A stretch of DNA of 64,000 nt from Tritrichomonas musculus (Eukaryota > Parabasalia > Tritrichomonadida > Tritrichomonadidae): NCBI GenBank assembly GCA_039105265.1, contig JAPFFF010000007.1:1302001-1366000 (forward strand). The letters run 5' to 3'. The translations under genes were made by a program, and so were the position numbers. The stretch's first letter is position 1. Every line of letters starts with the position of its first letter. Shown one piece after another: positions 48,618-60,377 of the stretch. The notes beneath the pieces were generated by a model. That model made no database searches and was not told the DNA's origin. It worked only from the letters and a program-made list of their open reading frames with translations.

Positions 48618-49729
48618 ATGATTATATTTTTATGAAATATTTTTGAATGCTTTATTAACAAATTCATTCAAAAAAATTGAAAAAAGAAAATGTTCCATTC
48701 AATTTTTTCACATAAAATATTAATGTTTTTCCGAGTTTAATTTGTATTTTACCAAATCATAAATGTATTTGACTTTATCAACGTGCGATTAAAATTTGTT
48801 AGGAGGTGATATGAAATTAAATGAACGTGCATTGAAAAGTTTAACATTACTCCAATATTACTAATAAATAGCTATAATGATATTTGGTAGCAATTTATTA
48901 AAATTATGATTTTTTGGGAAAATATTATCAATGGTCAGTATTCCGATTATTAATTAATTTTGAAAGACGATAAATTTATGAAAAAAACTTCTGAAAATTG
49001 AAAACTAATACAATTTATTCAAATAATTCAATTTAAATAATATCGTTAAAATAAATTCATTGAAAATATTGAAAGATATTATTCATTTTTTCTGTTAATG
49101 AATAATTAACATAAATTTTGGAATATCAATATATAGTTATATAATTAAATATATCAAAATTTATATGTTTTTAAATATTATAATTTTAGTCTTTTAAATT
49201 ATATAAAAGAATCTTGAAATAACTGCTATTATTTTTATATATTAGAAAATCCTCATATTCTATATATGGAAAAGCAAAATATATTTGCATAAATGATTTA
49301 AATTTTAAAAATATTATGTATTATAAATGATATAATTCTGTTTGTTTGTACATTGCTCAACCTAAAATTTGAGTGAAATTCATGTGTAGGCCATCCAAGA
49401 CTTTTTCCAGTTATTTTATATTTAGATAGATTTTTAATAGCTGTATATAATTTACTATTTAAAAAATCAAAATCATCAAAGGTGAATTAGATAATCGCAT
49501 TTTATTATTTCTTTAAATGAAACCACTTTTTGAATAAAAATGACTAGCAAAAAAATGTCAATAACTTTTTATGAGAAAAAAGTTATACAAAAAGTGTTAA
49601 TTGAAAGGAATTCGAGTTTATTCGGACCTATAGATCCATGAAAAAGTAGATAACATCACAATTAAGTAGATAACAAATAACTTTTTCTTTCAAAAAGTTT
49701 AAAATATTGAAAAAAATTCATAAAGCAAT
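48618..49729. other. AT-rich gene desert
   Basis: About 1.1 kb of AT-rich DNA upstream of the hydrolase gene and before the TTAA-flanked element. No gene, RNA or repeat recognised. Confidence 0.4.
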
Positions 49730-49733
49730 TTAA

Positions 49734-51488
49734 GGGTCGAGTTTGAGTATTCAATTTCCTCTCAATTTTTTAAAACTTTTTATGTAGAATGAATTTTTTA
49801 TTTTTTAATTTTATTTTAACATTTATACTATTCTTGCCTTATTTTAATATAATTGGAGTTTTTTTGGGTTAAATATTTGTTATTTATGGAAATATTAAAA
49901 TATTAATTTTATGCTCTAAAGATTTGCTTTCTCTTCAATCGTACTTTTATTTTTTGATGTATCCATAGTAATATATCTTTATCCACATAGTAAACGCTAC
50001 GATCTCGGGCGGCCATTTTGTTTTATATTTTTGTCCCTCAAAATTGAATATTCATTGAATTTCTCTCAAAACTTATTCTTATCAAATTTGAATGAAAAAA
50101 ATCTTCCTCAGAATTTAATTGAATTTTTTTCTAATACAGTAATTGAGAAGGAAAAAATAATGATTAGAAACTCATTCAAACTATTTCAATGAGAAAATTT
50201 TAATTATTATTTATGATTTTTTATATAAATACTAAAGAATTTAAATATTTTACTTTAAATATATATCTATTATTGATTTATTTATTTTATTTCATGTTTA
50301 TATAATGAATATTAAATTTTATCAAAAAATATAACTAGTTGATTTCAGGATTATGCTATATAAAACTGTTATTATTTTTATTATTAATTTTGATATTAAT
50401 ATTTATTATTTTTAAATTTAATACATTGTTTTTAAATAAGATAAACATATTTTTTTCATAAAATTTTACTCGAAAAAAATTTTCCCTTATTTTTGAGTTA
50501 AAATTTTATGAAAATTTTAAATTCAATTTTTAAGTTTTTTTTTCACAAAATATTTGAGAAGAAATTTTAATTTTTTTTATATCTTTATTAATTAAGAATA
50601 TTAAAAGTTTTTTATTTATTTAATGATTCTTTAATTAATACATGAATTCATATTAGATTTTATCCAACATTAATAAAATTTATATAAGGTGAGAAATGAA
50701 TGTAAAAATTATATTTTAAAATTTTTTTTTCAAATTTTTTTTTTAAAAATTTATTAAATTTTGGCAAATTATACAAATATTTTTACTAAAAAAATCTATC
50801 TATTTTAAATAAGAAGCATCAAATATTTCATATGATATCTAATTTTTAATTTTTATTTTTATTTTTAAAAAAAAAATTCAGAAAAAAATTATATTCTATC
50901 TTTTTACTATTTAGATAGAATATTTATTAATACTTATGCTTATATAGATCATAAAATTTAATATATACTTTGTAATGATGACAAAAAAGGTGTTTGTTTT
51001 TTATTTTAATAAAGTTTGAAATATACACACAATTTTTTTATAAATTTTATTTATTCAATATAGTATTTATATTATATCACGATTATAATCAATAACAAAA
51101 GTTTATTAATTTTAATATAATTATAATATATTATATAAAATATAGAAATATATTTATATAATAAAATAACATTAAATATAATGATATGAAAATATTTTTA
51201 TTTCATTTTAAATTCTGAAGATTCAATATATATAAATATCAATTATCTTGTTAAAAATCTAATAATTAGCATTAATTATATTAATAAATATAATTAAATA
51301 AGTATTTATACATTATACAAATTAAAAATATACACTATAATCATAAAATATTATTGAAAATTAAAATTTAAGGAATAAAAAAATTTGAATTATTTTTAAT
51401 GATAATATCTTATTTTGAAAGAATAAAAATACTAGAGCATTTTAATTCAATTTTTGTGAAAATTCAAATTTTCTATTAAACTCGACCC
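49734..51488. mobile_element. TTAA-flanked inverted-repeat element (1.76 kb)
   Basis: GGGTCGAGTTT at 49734-49744 is exactly complemented by AAACTCGACCC at 51478-51488, and TTAA directly flanks both ends (49730-49733, 51489-51492). Together TTTAAGGGTCGAGTTT is symmetrical at the two borders. TTAA duplications are known from the piggyBac and Kolobok superfamilies; a GGG start fits the RRG terminus of Kolobok better than the CCC of piggyBac. The interior is strongly AT-rich with no transposase frame, so this is a non-autonomous or eroded copy. Confidence 0.55.
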
Positions 51489-51863
51489 TTAAAAAAATAT
51501 TTGGTGGAGAAAAAAACAAGTAAAATAGCATTTAAATATAAAAAACTAAATAAATTCAAAGGAAAAATGAATGTTGTCTTGAAACACCATTCAAAAAAAA
51601 AAAGTATTCAATTTATTTTATTCTTAATTCTTATAAAATATTTCATTTTGCACCTATTTGATTATCATATTTCAGTTCATGAGATCAAGTAAATTGTTTT
51701 AAATATATTTTCTACTGTTGCTTGATTTAGAAATCCTATATGGGATTGAGGATTATTTTTTTCAAAAAATCAACAATTATATCACAAATTCGTATGAAAA
51801 ATTAATTTCAATAATTTTTTAAAAGGAAAAAATAAATTTCAAAAAAAAAAAAGTATATAAGAT

Positions 51864-52358
51864 CTAGGGTTGACTGTCCAGTGAAATGACTGTCCCTACC
51901 TTCACTTTTTCTTAAAAATACGTTATTTTTGTCACTTTTTTTGGACAGAAAATCGTTATTTACGTCTATATTTGGTCGGAAAATACTCAAAATTTGAAAG
52001 AGCAGTCCACTAACAAAAATGATGGATAGTTTTTTCTTTAGTTAATTAATCAAAATGTTTCAAAGATAGCAATTGATTTTTAAAATAAAATGGAGAAGAA
52101 ACAACGTTGACCAAAATTTTGAAAGCAATTAAATGAGTATTATCAAATATTGAAAAACATTAAAAATTTTATTCCGATAAAAATCAAAAATTTTCTAATT
52201 CAAATCAAAACAAATATCAATTCAAAATTTGAGGGGCTGTCCACAATTGAATTGGCTGTCCAAATATGGACAGATTTGGACTGTGGACAGCTGGTGTAAA
52301 AAAATACGTTGCTTTTTGGACAGTCTCCTTTGAAAAAGTTGTGGACAGTCAAACCTAG
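51864..52358. mobile_element. 495-bp MITE with perfect 8-bp target duplication
   Basis: Ends are CTAGGGTTGACTGTCCA (51864-51880) and the complement of CTAGGTTTGACTGTCCA (52342-52358), one mismatch. Both sides carry TATAAGAT (51856-51863 and 52359-52366). CTGTCC or GGACAG occurs nine times, mostly near the ends, like the subterminal transposase-binding repeats of hAT and P-type elements. An inner pair ATACGTT/AACGTAT strengthens the symmetry. No coding capacity. The perfect duplication suggests recent insertion, about 30 bp from the 3' end of a transposase gene. Confidence 0.75.
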
Positions 52359-52389
52359 TATAAGATCAATAATTCAGATTAAAGAATTT

Positions 52390-53393
52390 TTATTTCTTTT
52401 TGGGAGATGGAAAATATGTAAGAGTTATTGTTGTTTTTTGTTTCTTTTTATTTTTATTTTTATTTTTCTGATAAAAATTATATAGCATCATTTGATTATT
52501 TGTCATTGGCATTCTTGATCGAAATAGTTGATTTAAATACGATTCTTCATAAAATCTAATTCGTTTAATCTGGATTAAGTCAAAAGTAACTAATTCTGGA
52601 AATTGTGCAAAATTGAGATATAGAGTTGTGATGATTCCTATTTGTCGGAATGCAGATCGACAATTGATTGGATTTGCAACTTGATATAACGATTTGTGAA
52701 TTTTTATAATTTGATTGCAAACTTTGGATAATTCAGGATTAGCTCTAAAATTTGATTGAATCTGCTTCATACATCCGAAAATCCCAAGATCAAGCGGCTG
52801 GGATTGATCGGATGTATGAGCAGATAGAAAATGAATTGAGAGATTATGTAAGGTCAAATTAATTTGACCTAAAGCATTTTTATGTGACTTGTAGCCGTCT
52901 AAGATTAAAACAGCTCTACCAAAGTATTGATATTGAATACGCAATCTTCTTAAATTAGGTAAAAAGCATGTGTTCATCCAGAATAAAAAAGATTGCGTAT
53001 TAACGTATCCAGAATCTGTATGAACCACCTGCAGTGACTCATATGGCAGGTGGTCATACAGATCTGTTTCTATTGTCTTGCGTTGTACTGTATACTGTGG
53101 CTTGCATCCAATCCCATTAAGATTGATGCAAGCCAAGCAGGTAGCGGTCTTAATTGAACGATCAACAGAGTATTCTGCTCTGGGCTTTGAAAAATTCTTT
53201 GGGACAATAACCACGGTTTCGTGGGCGTCTGCGAAATCAGATTGGCCCATCTCATCGACATTGAACACAAAAGGAGCCGGAACACCACTAACTTTTTGCG
53301 ATAACTGCATAAGATTTGTTTCAATGTCGATGAGACTTGCTTCTACCCTGTCTTTGTCCTTTAAAAAAGTTCTTTTTTTCTTCGAATTTTAAG
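52390..53393 (-). CDS. Pogo/Tigger-like DDE_1 transposase, 5'-truncated
   Basis: A DNA-transposon endonuclease of the DDE_1 type. Three catalytic acids are in their usual contexts: FNVDEMGQSD, LILDGYKSHKN and HTSDQSQPLDLGIFGCMKQ. GYVNTQSFLFWMNTCFLPNL between the first two is also typical. The reading frame is intact to a Lys-rich tail. The first ATG is at 53310, but the frame is open and coding-like up to about 53393 (RTFLKDKDRVEASLIDIETN), where a stop and AT-rich DNA begin. The N-terminal CENP-B-like helix-turn-helix that binds the transposon ends is absent, so the copy is 5'-truncated and unlikely to be autonomous. I found no terminal inverted repeats framing it. The MITE next to it has 8-bp duplications, whereas pogo-type elements duplicate TA, so the two are probably unrelated. 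Confidence 0.82.
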
Positions 53394-55034
53394 AATTATT
53401 CAGCAATTTCATAATATATATTTATATAACACATATATGATAGGATGCAGTTGTTAAATTAAGTTTTGAACTAATATTCATCAACTTTTTTTTTATAACA
53501 TGATATGCAATATCACAAGTTCAAATGAATTAAAATACATATTTCTATTATTTTATGATATTATCTATGTCATACATCAAGAATGATCTGTAAACAATAT
53601 AAAATAATTAATAGATTTCTCTAAAAAGTTAAAATAAAAGGTATTTTTAATTTTCAGAAGTATATAAAAAAATTAAATGTTTTCTTTTTTGATATTTAGT
53701 TTCTTCATCGCCCAGGCTTTTTATTGATATAGTTAGTTATAACATAACTTCAAAGATAAAGGTTAGTTGGGAAAACATATTCAAAAAGTTGAATTAGTTA
53801 ACGGAATGATTCAATTTTGGAGCCACTTGGTAAGAAATTATAAACGGTCAAACAATAAATTTGGTATAAATAAAGGTAAATTAAAATCAGATATATGTCC
53901 TAGAATATTGGACCTTTATTAAAAAATCATAAAAAATTAAAATCAGCTTTTTTTTATTCAATTTTCTCTCAATTTATAAAAAAAGCTTTCAAATATTTTT
54001 TAAATTTTTTCCCTTATTGAAATTTTGAGATTTTTAGAAAAAGCAATATCTTAATTTAAATTTAATTAATCTATATTAATATTATAATTTCATAATAGAA
54101 TTATATATTAAAAATATATATAAATGAGATATTTCATTTTAAATTTAAAAAGCAAAGATAATCAAAATTAAAAATATTTTATATTTATTTGAATTTTTAA
54201 AATTTCAAAAAAAAACTAAGTTTTAATAAAAATTATAAATATAGCGATTTAATTTGAAATAAACATAATATTTTTTTATTATAATATTAATAACATAAAT
54301 ATAATAGTAAATAATATTTTAAAATATTTTATAATAAATCATATACCAATATATTTTCAAAATCATTATAATCGAATAATTGATTATTTCTAACTTTTTC
54401 AAAACGAATTTTTATAGGATGCTTCAATTGTTATATTCAAAATTTTATGTATAGAAAAAATCATTTATTTCTTTTTATATTTTGTCTTTGATTATAATCA
54501 ACAAGATATAACTTTAAACAAAATTAAATTAAACAATTAATTTAAAATTAAAATAGATATTTTTATTCTTAATAAATGAAATTTTCTTATATAAATTGAA
54601 TGATCTTTTTAAATTCTTTTAATTTTGAGAAAATTATTTCAAATATTTTTGAAAGATTTTATCTATACTATTTGAATAGTTTACAAAAAAAATATGAAAA
54701 TTTATATTATTCATAAAAACTTTATCTTTAATATTTATGAACTATAATTAATATTTTATTTTATTATTATATGTAATCTATCTAATGGTGCAAAAGTTAT
54801 AAAAATTCATTGGTGGCCCACCTATTAATTAACGCACATAACATTAATAATCGTTCAAAACATGCATGAATTTTAATGTCATGTTGTCAAACACTATTGG
54901 AATGGGGATTTAGGTATGAAGTGCCGAAATCACCATTTCTATATACTACTATTTTGTCCTTTTTTTTGTCTACCCCAAAATCATCAAATTGATCTCGTTT
55001 TTCTAAATTCACAAAATATGGTTATATTTAATGA
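53394..55034. other. AT-rich gene desert
   Basis: About 1.6 kb with no gene I can support. GTCCTAGAATATTGGAC at about 53900 is a small imperfect palindrome. TTCACA about 25 nt before the next ATG is initiator-like. Confidence 0.4.
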
Positions 55035-56078
55035 ATGGAGTCCTTATTTGAACAAGACCAAGTAATTTTTCTTACTTATGAACAAGAATCAAATTGGAAA
55101 AAGAAGTGGCTTGAAATTAAAATACGAATACACCAAAATAAAATAAGAGATTTGGACTATAATTTAGCAAATGAAAATAAAAAAAATGATGAAGATACGA
55201 AGCAATTTGAATGTTGCTCTAGGGCGAGGCCTCCTCCATCATATATTCCACAATACATATCTTTAGATCCAGTATATCAGAAATTTACTAATCCATCATC
55301 TTTAATAAACTCGTCACATGCTCCAATAACTCCTATCTGGAAATCTGATGATGAACAAGAATCGAATATTTTGATTTCTAATCAAAACGATTCCGATTCT
55401 TACTTTCAGGAGGATGACAACCAAACTAATTACGATTTCTTGAAACCTCATAAAGCAGATGACTTTAGTGATGAGTTGAATAATTCATCAACTTCTTCTC
55501 CAGAAAAGGATAGAAATACAAATGTTGCGAATCCAATTAACGATCTTAATTCTATTCCGAAATATGTTCCTCAAAAAAGATCTATACACACTTTAATTCC
55601 TACTCCACAGTGGACTCCATGCAATCACTTTACGCATTTAGATGATGATGATTCTAAAACCAAAAGAGAAATATCTTCATTAGAATCAAATCGAAAAAAG
55701 TCACACATTGAAATCGAAATTATTCAAAGACGAATTCAAAAACATCAGCTTAATTTATCAATCGAAGATGCAATTTCACATAACTTTAATGACTTAAAAA
55801 TTTTACCAACAAATAAAGAAATAAAACTTGAACGGAAATATAAAAGTCATGCATGCAGAAAACAAATACCTCCAAATTGGGAACAACGATCTTACGACGA
55901 ACCTAGCGATATATTAAATGAAAAAGAAATTGATTTATGGAAAAAATTAACGAAGAATGAACTTTCAAAAGAATTAATAAACAACGACGCGTTAACTCGA
56001 GGATTATGCTTAAGACAAATTCATATTAGACCACCAGACGAGCTTTTTGATGACCAAAATCCAATAAATGATAATTGA
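55035..56078 (+). CDS. Protein of unknown function (347 aa)
   Basis: I do not recognise this protein. It starts with a helical, charged segment (residues 1-50), then a conserved-looking stretch ARPPPSYIPQYISLDPVYQKF, a long Asp/Ser/Asn-rich low-complexity middle, IPKYVPQKRSIHTLIPTPQW (about 180-200), a second helix (KREISSLESNRKKSHIEIEI) and a structured end (CRKQIPPNWEQRSYDEP, then LCLRQIHIRPPDELFDDQ). The scattered short conserved-looking blocks suggest a subunit of a nuclear complex, but that is only an impression. An out-of-frame ATG lies 4 nt before the chosen start. Confidence 0.65.
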   Translation: MESLFEQDQVIFLTYEQESNWKKKWLEIKIRIHQNKIRDLDYNLANENKKNDEDTKQFECCSRARPPPSYIPQYISLDPVYQKFTNPSSLINSSHAPITPIWKSDDEQESNILISNQNDSDSYFQEDDNQTNYDFLKPHKADDFSDELNNSSTSSPEKDRNTNVANPINDLNSIPKYVPQKRSIHTLIPTPQWTPCNHFTHLDDDDSKTKREISSLESNRKKSHIEIEIIQRRIQKHQLNLSIEDAISHNFNDLKILPTNKEIKLERKYKSHACRKQIPPNWEQRSYDEPSDILNEKEIDLWKKLTKNELSKELINNDALTRGLCLRQIHIRPPDELFDDQNPINDN

Positions 56079-56430
56079 TATCATATAAATTAGTCACTGT
56101 TTAAAATATTGATTATGGGGAAAAAGTAAATACCTTCTGGCCATTATTTTATAGCAAATACAAATATCATTATTAATAATGATATTGTTGTAATTTATTG
56201 TCAATAAAAACTACAGAGTTTTTTTGTTTATGATATAATTGCATATAATTTATATATATATATGTCAAATTTCATTGCTTTAGCGTTTTTTCAGTGATCG
56301 TTGCTCTCAAAACTGGGAAAAGCATTCAAAAATTATTTAAGATGATTCAATTTATGATGAGATGAATTGAAAAATTCAATTATTTCTATTTTATTTTTAT
56401 TTGCTTTGAATTTAGCACCTTTAAGATCAA
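56079..56430. other. Intergenic region
   Basis: About 350 bp between two genes on the same strand; AT-rich with a short TA run (about 56252-56264). No other feature recognised. Confidence 0.4.
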
Positions 56431-58032
56431 ATGTCACAAGCAAATCAAAGAATTTATTTTAATGGCGATATTGTAACAATGGTTAACGAATCAGATTGCC
56501 CTAAAGCCGTACTTACGCAAAATGGAAAGATTGTTCAATTGGGTGACTTGGAACAATTAAAACTAAAAGCACCAGATGCAAAATTAATTGATCTAAAAGG
56601 AAAAACAATGTTACCAGGTTTTGTTGACCCACATAGCCACATTTATGCTTTAGCCCAATCTTTAAGCATGGCTAACGTAGTAGAATGCACATCAATTTCT
56701 GAAGTTATTGACATTCTTAAAAGAATTCACAAGCCACCAGGTGAATGGATAATTGGAATCAACTTTGATAATGCAAAATATCCAGGCAACAAAGTCCCAA
56801 CAAAAGAAGATCTTGATCAAGTCTCAACAACAAGCCCAGTTTTATGCAGTCATATCTCAGGCCATATGGGCGTTGTCAATTCTTACGCTCTAAAACTATT
56901 AGAAATAACAGCCGATTCACCAGATCCTCCAGGAGGAAAAATACGTAGAAAAGATGATGGAAAAGAACCTACTGGATTATTAGAAGAAAGCGCTTTCTTC
57001 AGCGTTCAACGCTTTATGAAACCCAAATCTCCCGATGCACTTGTTTCAGATCTTGAAGAAGCTCAAAAAGTTTATGTTTCTTTTGGAATTACAACTGCAC
57101 AAGATGGGCGAACATTATCCTCAGATTTTCAAATAATCGAAAAAGCATCAAAATCTAAAAAGCTATTTATTGATGTTATCTGCTATCCAGAATACTTTTT
57201 GAACGATGGTGCGATTGATGATAATATGCAGCCATATAAGAATAAATATGTTAATCGATTAAAAGTTGGTGGATACAAGATTTTCCTTGATGGATCTCCA
57301 CAAGGTCGAACAGCATGGATGTCAAAACCCTATCTCAACAACGATCCAAGCGATCCTAATTACTGTGGCTATCCAGTTAAAAATGATGATGAGATATTAA
57401 AATCAATTGATGGATCAATATCAAACAATATGCAACTACTTGCACACTGCAATGGAGATGCAGCAGCAGATCAATATATTCGCTGCTGCTCAAAAAGAGC
57501 CGACAAAGTCGCTTCAATTAAACCAGTAATGATACATTCTCAACTTTTAAGAAGAGATCAAGTACCTCAATTAAAACATTTAAACATCATTTCATCATTT
57601 TTTGTTGCTCATACTTTTTACTGGGGTGATATTCACTTATCTAATTTCGGACCAGAAAGAGCAAATTACATTAGTCCTGTAAATACAGCATATAAAAATG
57701 GAATTAAATTTACTTTACATCAAGATACACCGGTTATATTACCAAATATGCTTGAAACAATCTGGTGCGCTGTGAATAGAATTACTAGAAATGGAGTTGA
57801 ATTAGATAGAGGCGAATGTGTCTCACCTTTTGTTGCATTAAAGGGTGTCACCGAATATGCTGCTCACCAGTACTCAGAAGATGACATGAAAGGAACTATT
57901 GAACCAGGAAAGTTGGCTGATTTCGTCATTCTTGATAAAAATCCTTTGAAAGTACCTAAAATGGAAATCAAAAATATCAAAGTATTGGAAACCATCAAAG
58001 AAGATGTTACAGTTTTTACTGTTAATAAGTAA
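56431..58032 (+). CDS. YtcJ-like amidohydrolase (amidohydrolase family 3)
   Basis: A 533-residue metal-dependent hydrolase. The N-terminal beta domain (RIYFNGDIVTMVNE) leads to the metal site DPHSHIYA (HxH), followed by GHMGVVNSYALKLL, GITTAQDG, KIFLDGSPQGRTAWM, LLAHCNGDAAADQYI, MIHSQLLRRDQVP and LHQDTPVILPNML, then the closing TIEPGKLADFVILDKNPL. These are the landmarks of the YtcJ/NfdA branch, which hydrolyses amide or formamide bonds in small molecules; the substrate cannot be told. The family is chiefly bacterial and the gene is intronless, so lateral acquisition is likely, although codon use already looks like the neighbours. The start is the first ATG. Confidence 0.92.
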   Translation: MSQANQRIYFNGDIVTMVNESDCPKAVLTQNGKIVQLGDLEQLKLKAPDAKLIDLKGKTMLPGFVDPHSHIYALAQSLSMANVVECTSISEVIDILKRIHKPPGEWIIGINFDNAKYPGNKVPTKEDLDQVSTTSPVLCSHISGHMGVVNSYALKLLEITADSPDPPGGKIRRKDDGKEPTGLLEESAFFSVQRFMKPKSPDALVSDLEEAQKVYVSFGITTAQDGRTLSSDFQIIEKASKSKKLFIDVICYPEYFLNDGAIDDNMQPYKNKYVNRLKVGGYKIFLDGSPQGRTAWMSKPYLNNDPSDPNYCGYPVKNDDEILKSIDGSISNNMQLLAHCNGDAAADQYIRCCSKRADKVASIKPVMIHSQLLRRDQVPQLKHLNIISSFFVAHTFYWGDIHLSNFGPERANYISPVNTAYKNGIKFTLHQDTPVILPNMLETIWCAVNRITRNGVELDRGECVSPFVALKGVTEYAAHQYSEDDMKGTIEPGKLADFVILDKNPLKVPKMEIKNIKVLETIKEDVTVFTVNK

Positions 58033-58283
58033 AATAGTATTTTCTTAATTTATTAAAAATTATAAAGTTTTCATTGATTTGATATTCTTAATAATCAAAA
58101 TCCTGTGATATTCTATATTTCATCAATTTATTCTTGCTTTTTTGGAAAACTTATAAGGGAAATGATAAATTATTAATCATTTCCTTTTCAATTACGTCTG
58201 AAAAATTGAAAAAAATTAAATCAAAATATAACCATATAAATGCAGAATTGAATACAAATTCTTAAAGTTTATAACAGGAGGTG

Positions 58284-60377
58284 ATGAAAAATTCGATTCA
58301 TCAGCTTTGTGATGAATTATCAAAATTGACAAGTTTTTTAAATTCTACTCCTGTTAAATCAGCTGCCTCATCCACAATAAAGTTTTTAAATCAAAAAGAT
58401 ACGAAGTTTCCACTTCGAGAAACAGATTCGCCAGTTATTTTAGGATTCAGTATGTTTTTTACTAATTCAAAAGGGATAAAAAACTTTAATCAATTATTAC
58501 ATCGCTTAATTGATTGTATTCGAAATAGTGTTTTTGATTCTGATGCTCTTTTATTTATCATGAATTTAATTTGCACAAATGTTTCTCAATTTGATATCGA
58601 ACTATCTTTAAAGTTACTCCAATATACAACGTCTTCTGTTCTTAAAGATTTTCCAAATTTATATATAATTAATTCATTTTTTTCAACTGCTTTAGCATTT
58701 TTATCACACCCAGACCCAGTTGTTTCTGGTACAGCTTATGCTTCATTTCAGCAAATTCTCGCACTTTTTATTGACACAATTCGCAACTTTAAAGATATAA
58801 ATAACATAAATTATCAAAATTATATCAAATATTGTAATGAAAAATATGGGCAAATAATGTCTGGTTTTAAAAATCCGTTTAACGTTATTTTGCATCTAAT
58901 TTTTTGTGATTTAACAAATCTTTCAGAAAACCTAAAAACAAATTGGCTTTTTATGATTCAAACTCCACAAGAAACCATGTTTGTTTTATTAGCCGAGATT
59001 GTTCAAACATATGGTGATATAATAAAAGAAGACCAACGACTTTTATCATCTTTTCGATTAACAATTTTTGAGGATGTTAAATATCCAAATGCAATTCCAT
59101 ACTTGATTACCTATATATCATCTTTTCTTGATGTTGATAATACTGTTGCTAGCACTCTTTTTTCTCAATATTTTCAACAAATTCAATATAATTCAGAAAT
59201 GAATTATGCACCAATTTTATTCTTTCATTATTTTGCCCTTCAAAAAGAAGATATTATGCTTCATTATTTTACTATTTGGGATGGAGCACTGGATCTTTTT
59301 GTTCCTCTAATATGCACTCTTATGAATTTTATTACAATCCCCGAAATGCCATTATCTTTCAATATGAAACAATGGAAACATATTGATGCTCTTAGCGATC
59401 AAAAAAGGTTCGAGCTAATTGCAATTCACGAAATTACATTTGCGATAATTACTTCTTTTAAAAAGTCAACGGAGTCAAAAGTTCTTGGATTTATATCGAA
59501 GTCATCGAGTGCACTAGTTTTTATTGTTATGTCTGGAATTAAAGTTTCTAACCTAAATACATTTAATGTGCCCCAACAAGCACTTTTTGATTTGATCCAG
59601 ATACTGAGCAAACTTTCATTATTAAGCAAAGTTTCTAAATTTGAAGATATTGATTCAATATTTAATGATTTTTCTGATTCTCAAAAAGATTTTTTTTTAT
59701 ATAATGAAAAAGCTAAATTATGGCCTAAATTTATTTCTAACTTTATTCTTGAATCACCACAAGTTTGTGAAGATAAATGGAAATTTTTCATAAATGCTGC
59801 TATAGTTAATGAAATAACACCAACTTTTGCTAATAAACTTTCGAATATCACAACAATGGACATTTTATATGCACTTTTGTCAACAAAACCATTTCCAAAC
59901 GATTACATTTCCGAATTTATTTTTACAAATCTTCATAGATTTGAATTATTGTATCCTATTTATGAAGCTTATGTTGACAAAATGCTTCAAAAAAATAGAT
60001 TTGATGAAGCAGTTTTACAATCATACTTATCTTTAATGAAAAAATGTTTTTCACAAAAGACAGAAATCGAACTTTTACGAACAACCGCTACTTTTTTGCA
60101 GAGTAATATACCAATTCAGCACAAAGCCCAAGTATTAATACAATTGAAAGATAATATATCATTTAACTTTTCAGAAATAAAAGAAGGATGGATATCTCTT
60201 TTCGAAGCTATCCAACCTTTATATTTTCAAAACGACAAAAATTTATTAAAAATTGGTTTTGATATTCTTAATTCCATATCATTAGATCACGTTCCAACTA
60301 TTTATTTTTCTCAATGCATTGAATCAATTTTTGAATATATAGAGCAAAACACAGACAACTCAATCAGAGCTGCATGA
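58284..60377 (+). CDS. Mon2-like DCB-domain protein (697 aa)
   Basis: An alpha-helical solenoid protein. The first 180 residues fit the DCB domain of Mon2 and large Sec7 ARF exchange factors: a helical start with KSAASSTIKFLN, then SPVILGFSMFFTNS, LLHRLIDCIRNSV, SLKLLQYTTSSVLKD and VVSGTAYASFQQILALFID, which is the HEAT-like pattern around the conserved A..TL.Q region. Mon2 proteins lack a Sec7 domain and work at the Golgi and endosomes in ARF/ARL and Dop1 trafficking. No Sec7 motif is seen. It is less than half the usual Mon2 length, so it is a short form or a distant relative. The frame begins with GTG at 58281; the ATG is the next codon. Confidence 0.5.
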   Translation: MKNSIHQLCDELSKLTSFLNSTPVKSAASSTIKFLNQKDTKFPLRETDSPVILGFSMFFTNSKGIKNFNQLLHRLIDCIRNSVFDSDALLFIMNLICTNVSQFDIELSLKLLQYTTSSVLKDFPNLYIINSFFSTALAFLSHPDPVVSGTAYASFQQILALFIDTIRNFKDINNINYQNYIKYCNEKYGQIMSGFKNPFNVILHLIFCDLTNLSENLKTNWLFMIQTPQETMFVLLAEIVQTYGDIIKEDQRLLSSFRLTIFEDVKYPNAIPYLITYISSFLDVDNTVASTLFSQYFQQIQYNSEMNYAPILFFHYFALQKEDIMLHYFTIWDGALDLFVPLICTLMNFITIPEMPLSFNMKQWKHIDALSDQKRFELIAIHEITFAIITSFKKSTESKVLGFISKSSSALVFIVMSGIKVSNLNTFNVPQQALFDLIQILSKLSLLSKVSKFEDIDSIFNDFSDSQKDFFLYNEKAKLWPKFISNFILESPQVCEDKWKFFINAAIVNEITPTFANKLSNITTMDILYALLSTKPFPNDYISEFIFTNLHRFELLYPIYEAYVDKMLQKNRFDEAVLQSYLSLMKKCFSQKTEIELLRTTATFLQSNIPIQHKAQVLIQLKDNISFNFSEIKEGWISLFEAIQPLYFQNDKNLLKIGFDILNSISLDHVPTIYFSQCIESIFEYIEQNTDNSIRAA

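Noticed and set aside
51501-51692. 63-codon frame after the TTAA-flanked element
   Set aside because: It begins with TTG, is Lys/Ile-rich and has no recognisable feature.
58270-58286. AGGAGGTG directly before ATG, like a bacterial ribosome binding site
   Set aside because: The gene is a eukaryotic helical solenoid and no neighbouring gene shows such a motif, so it is taken as chance rather than bacterial DNA.
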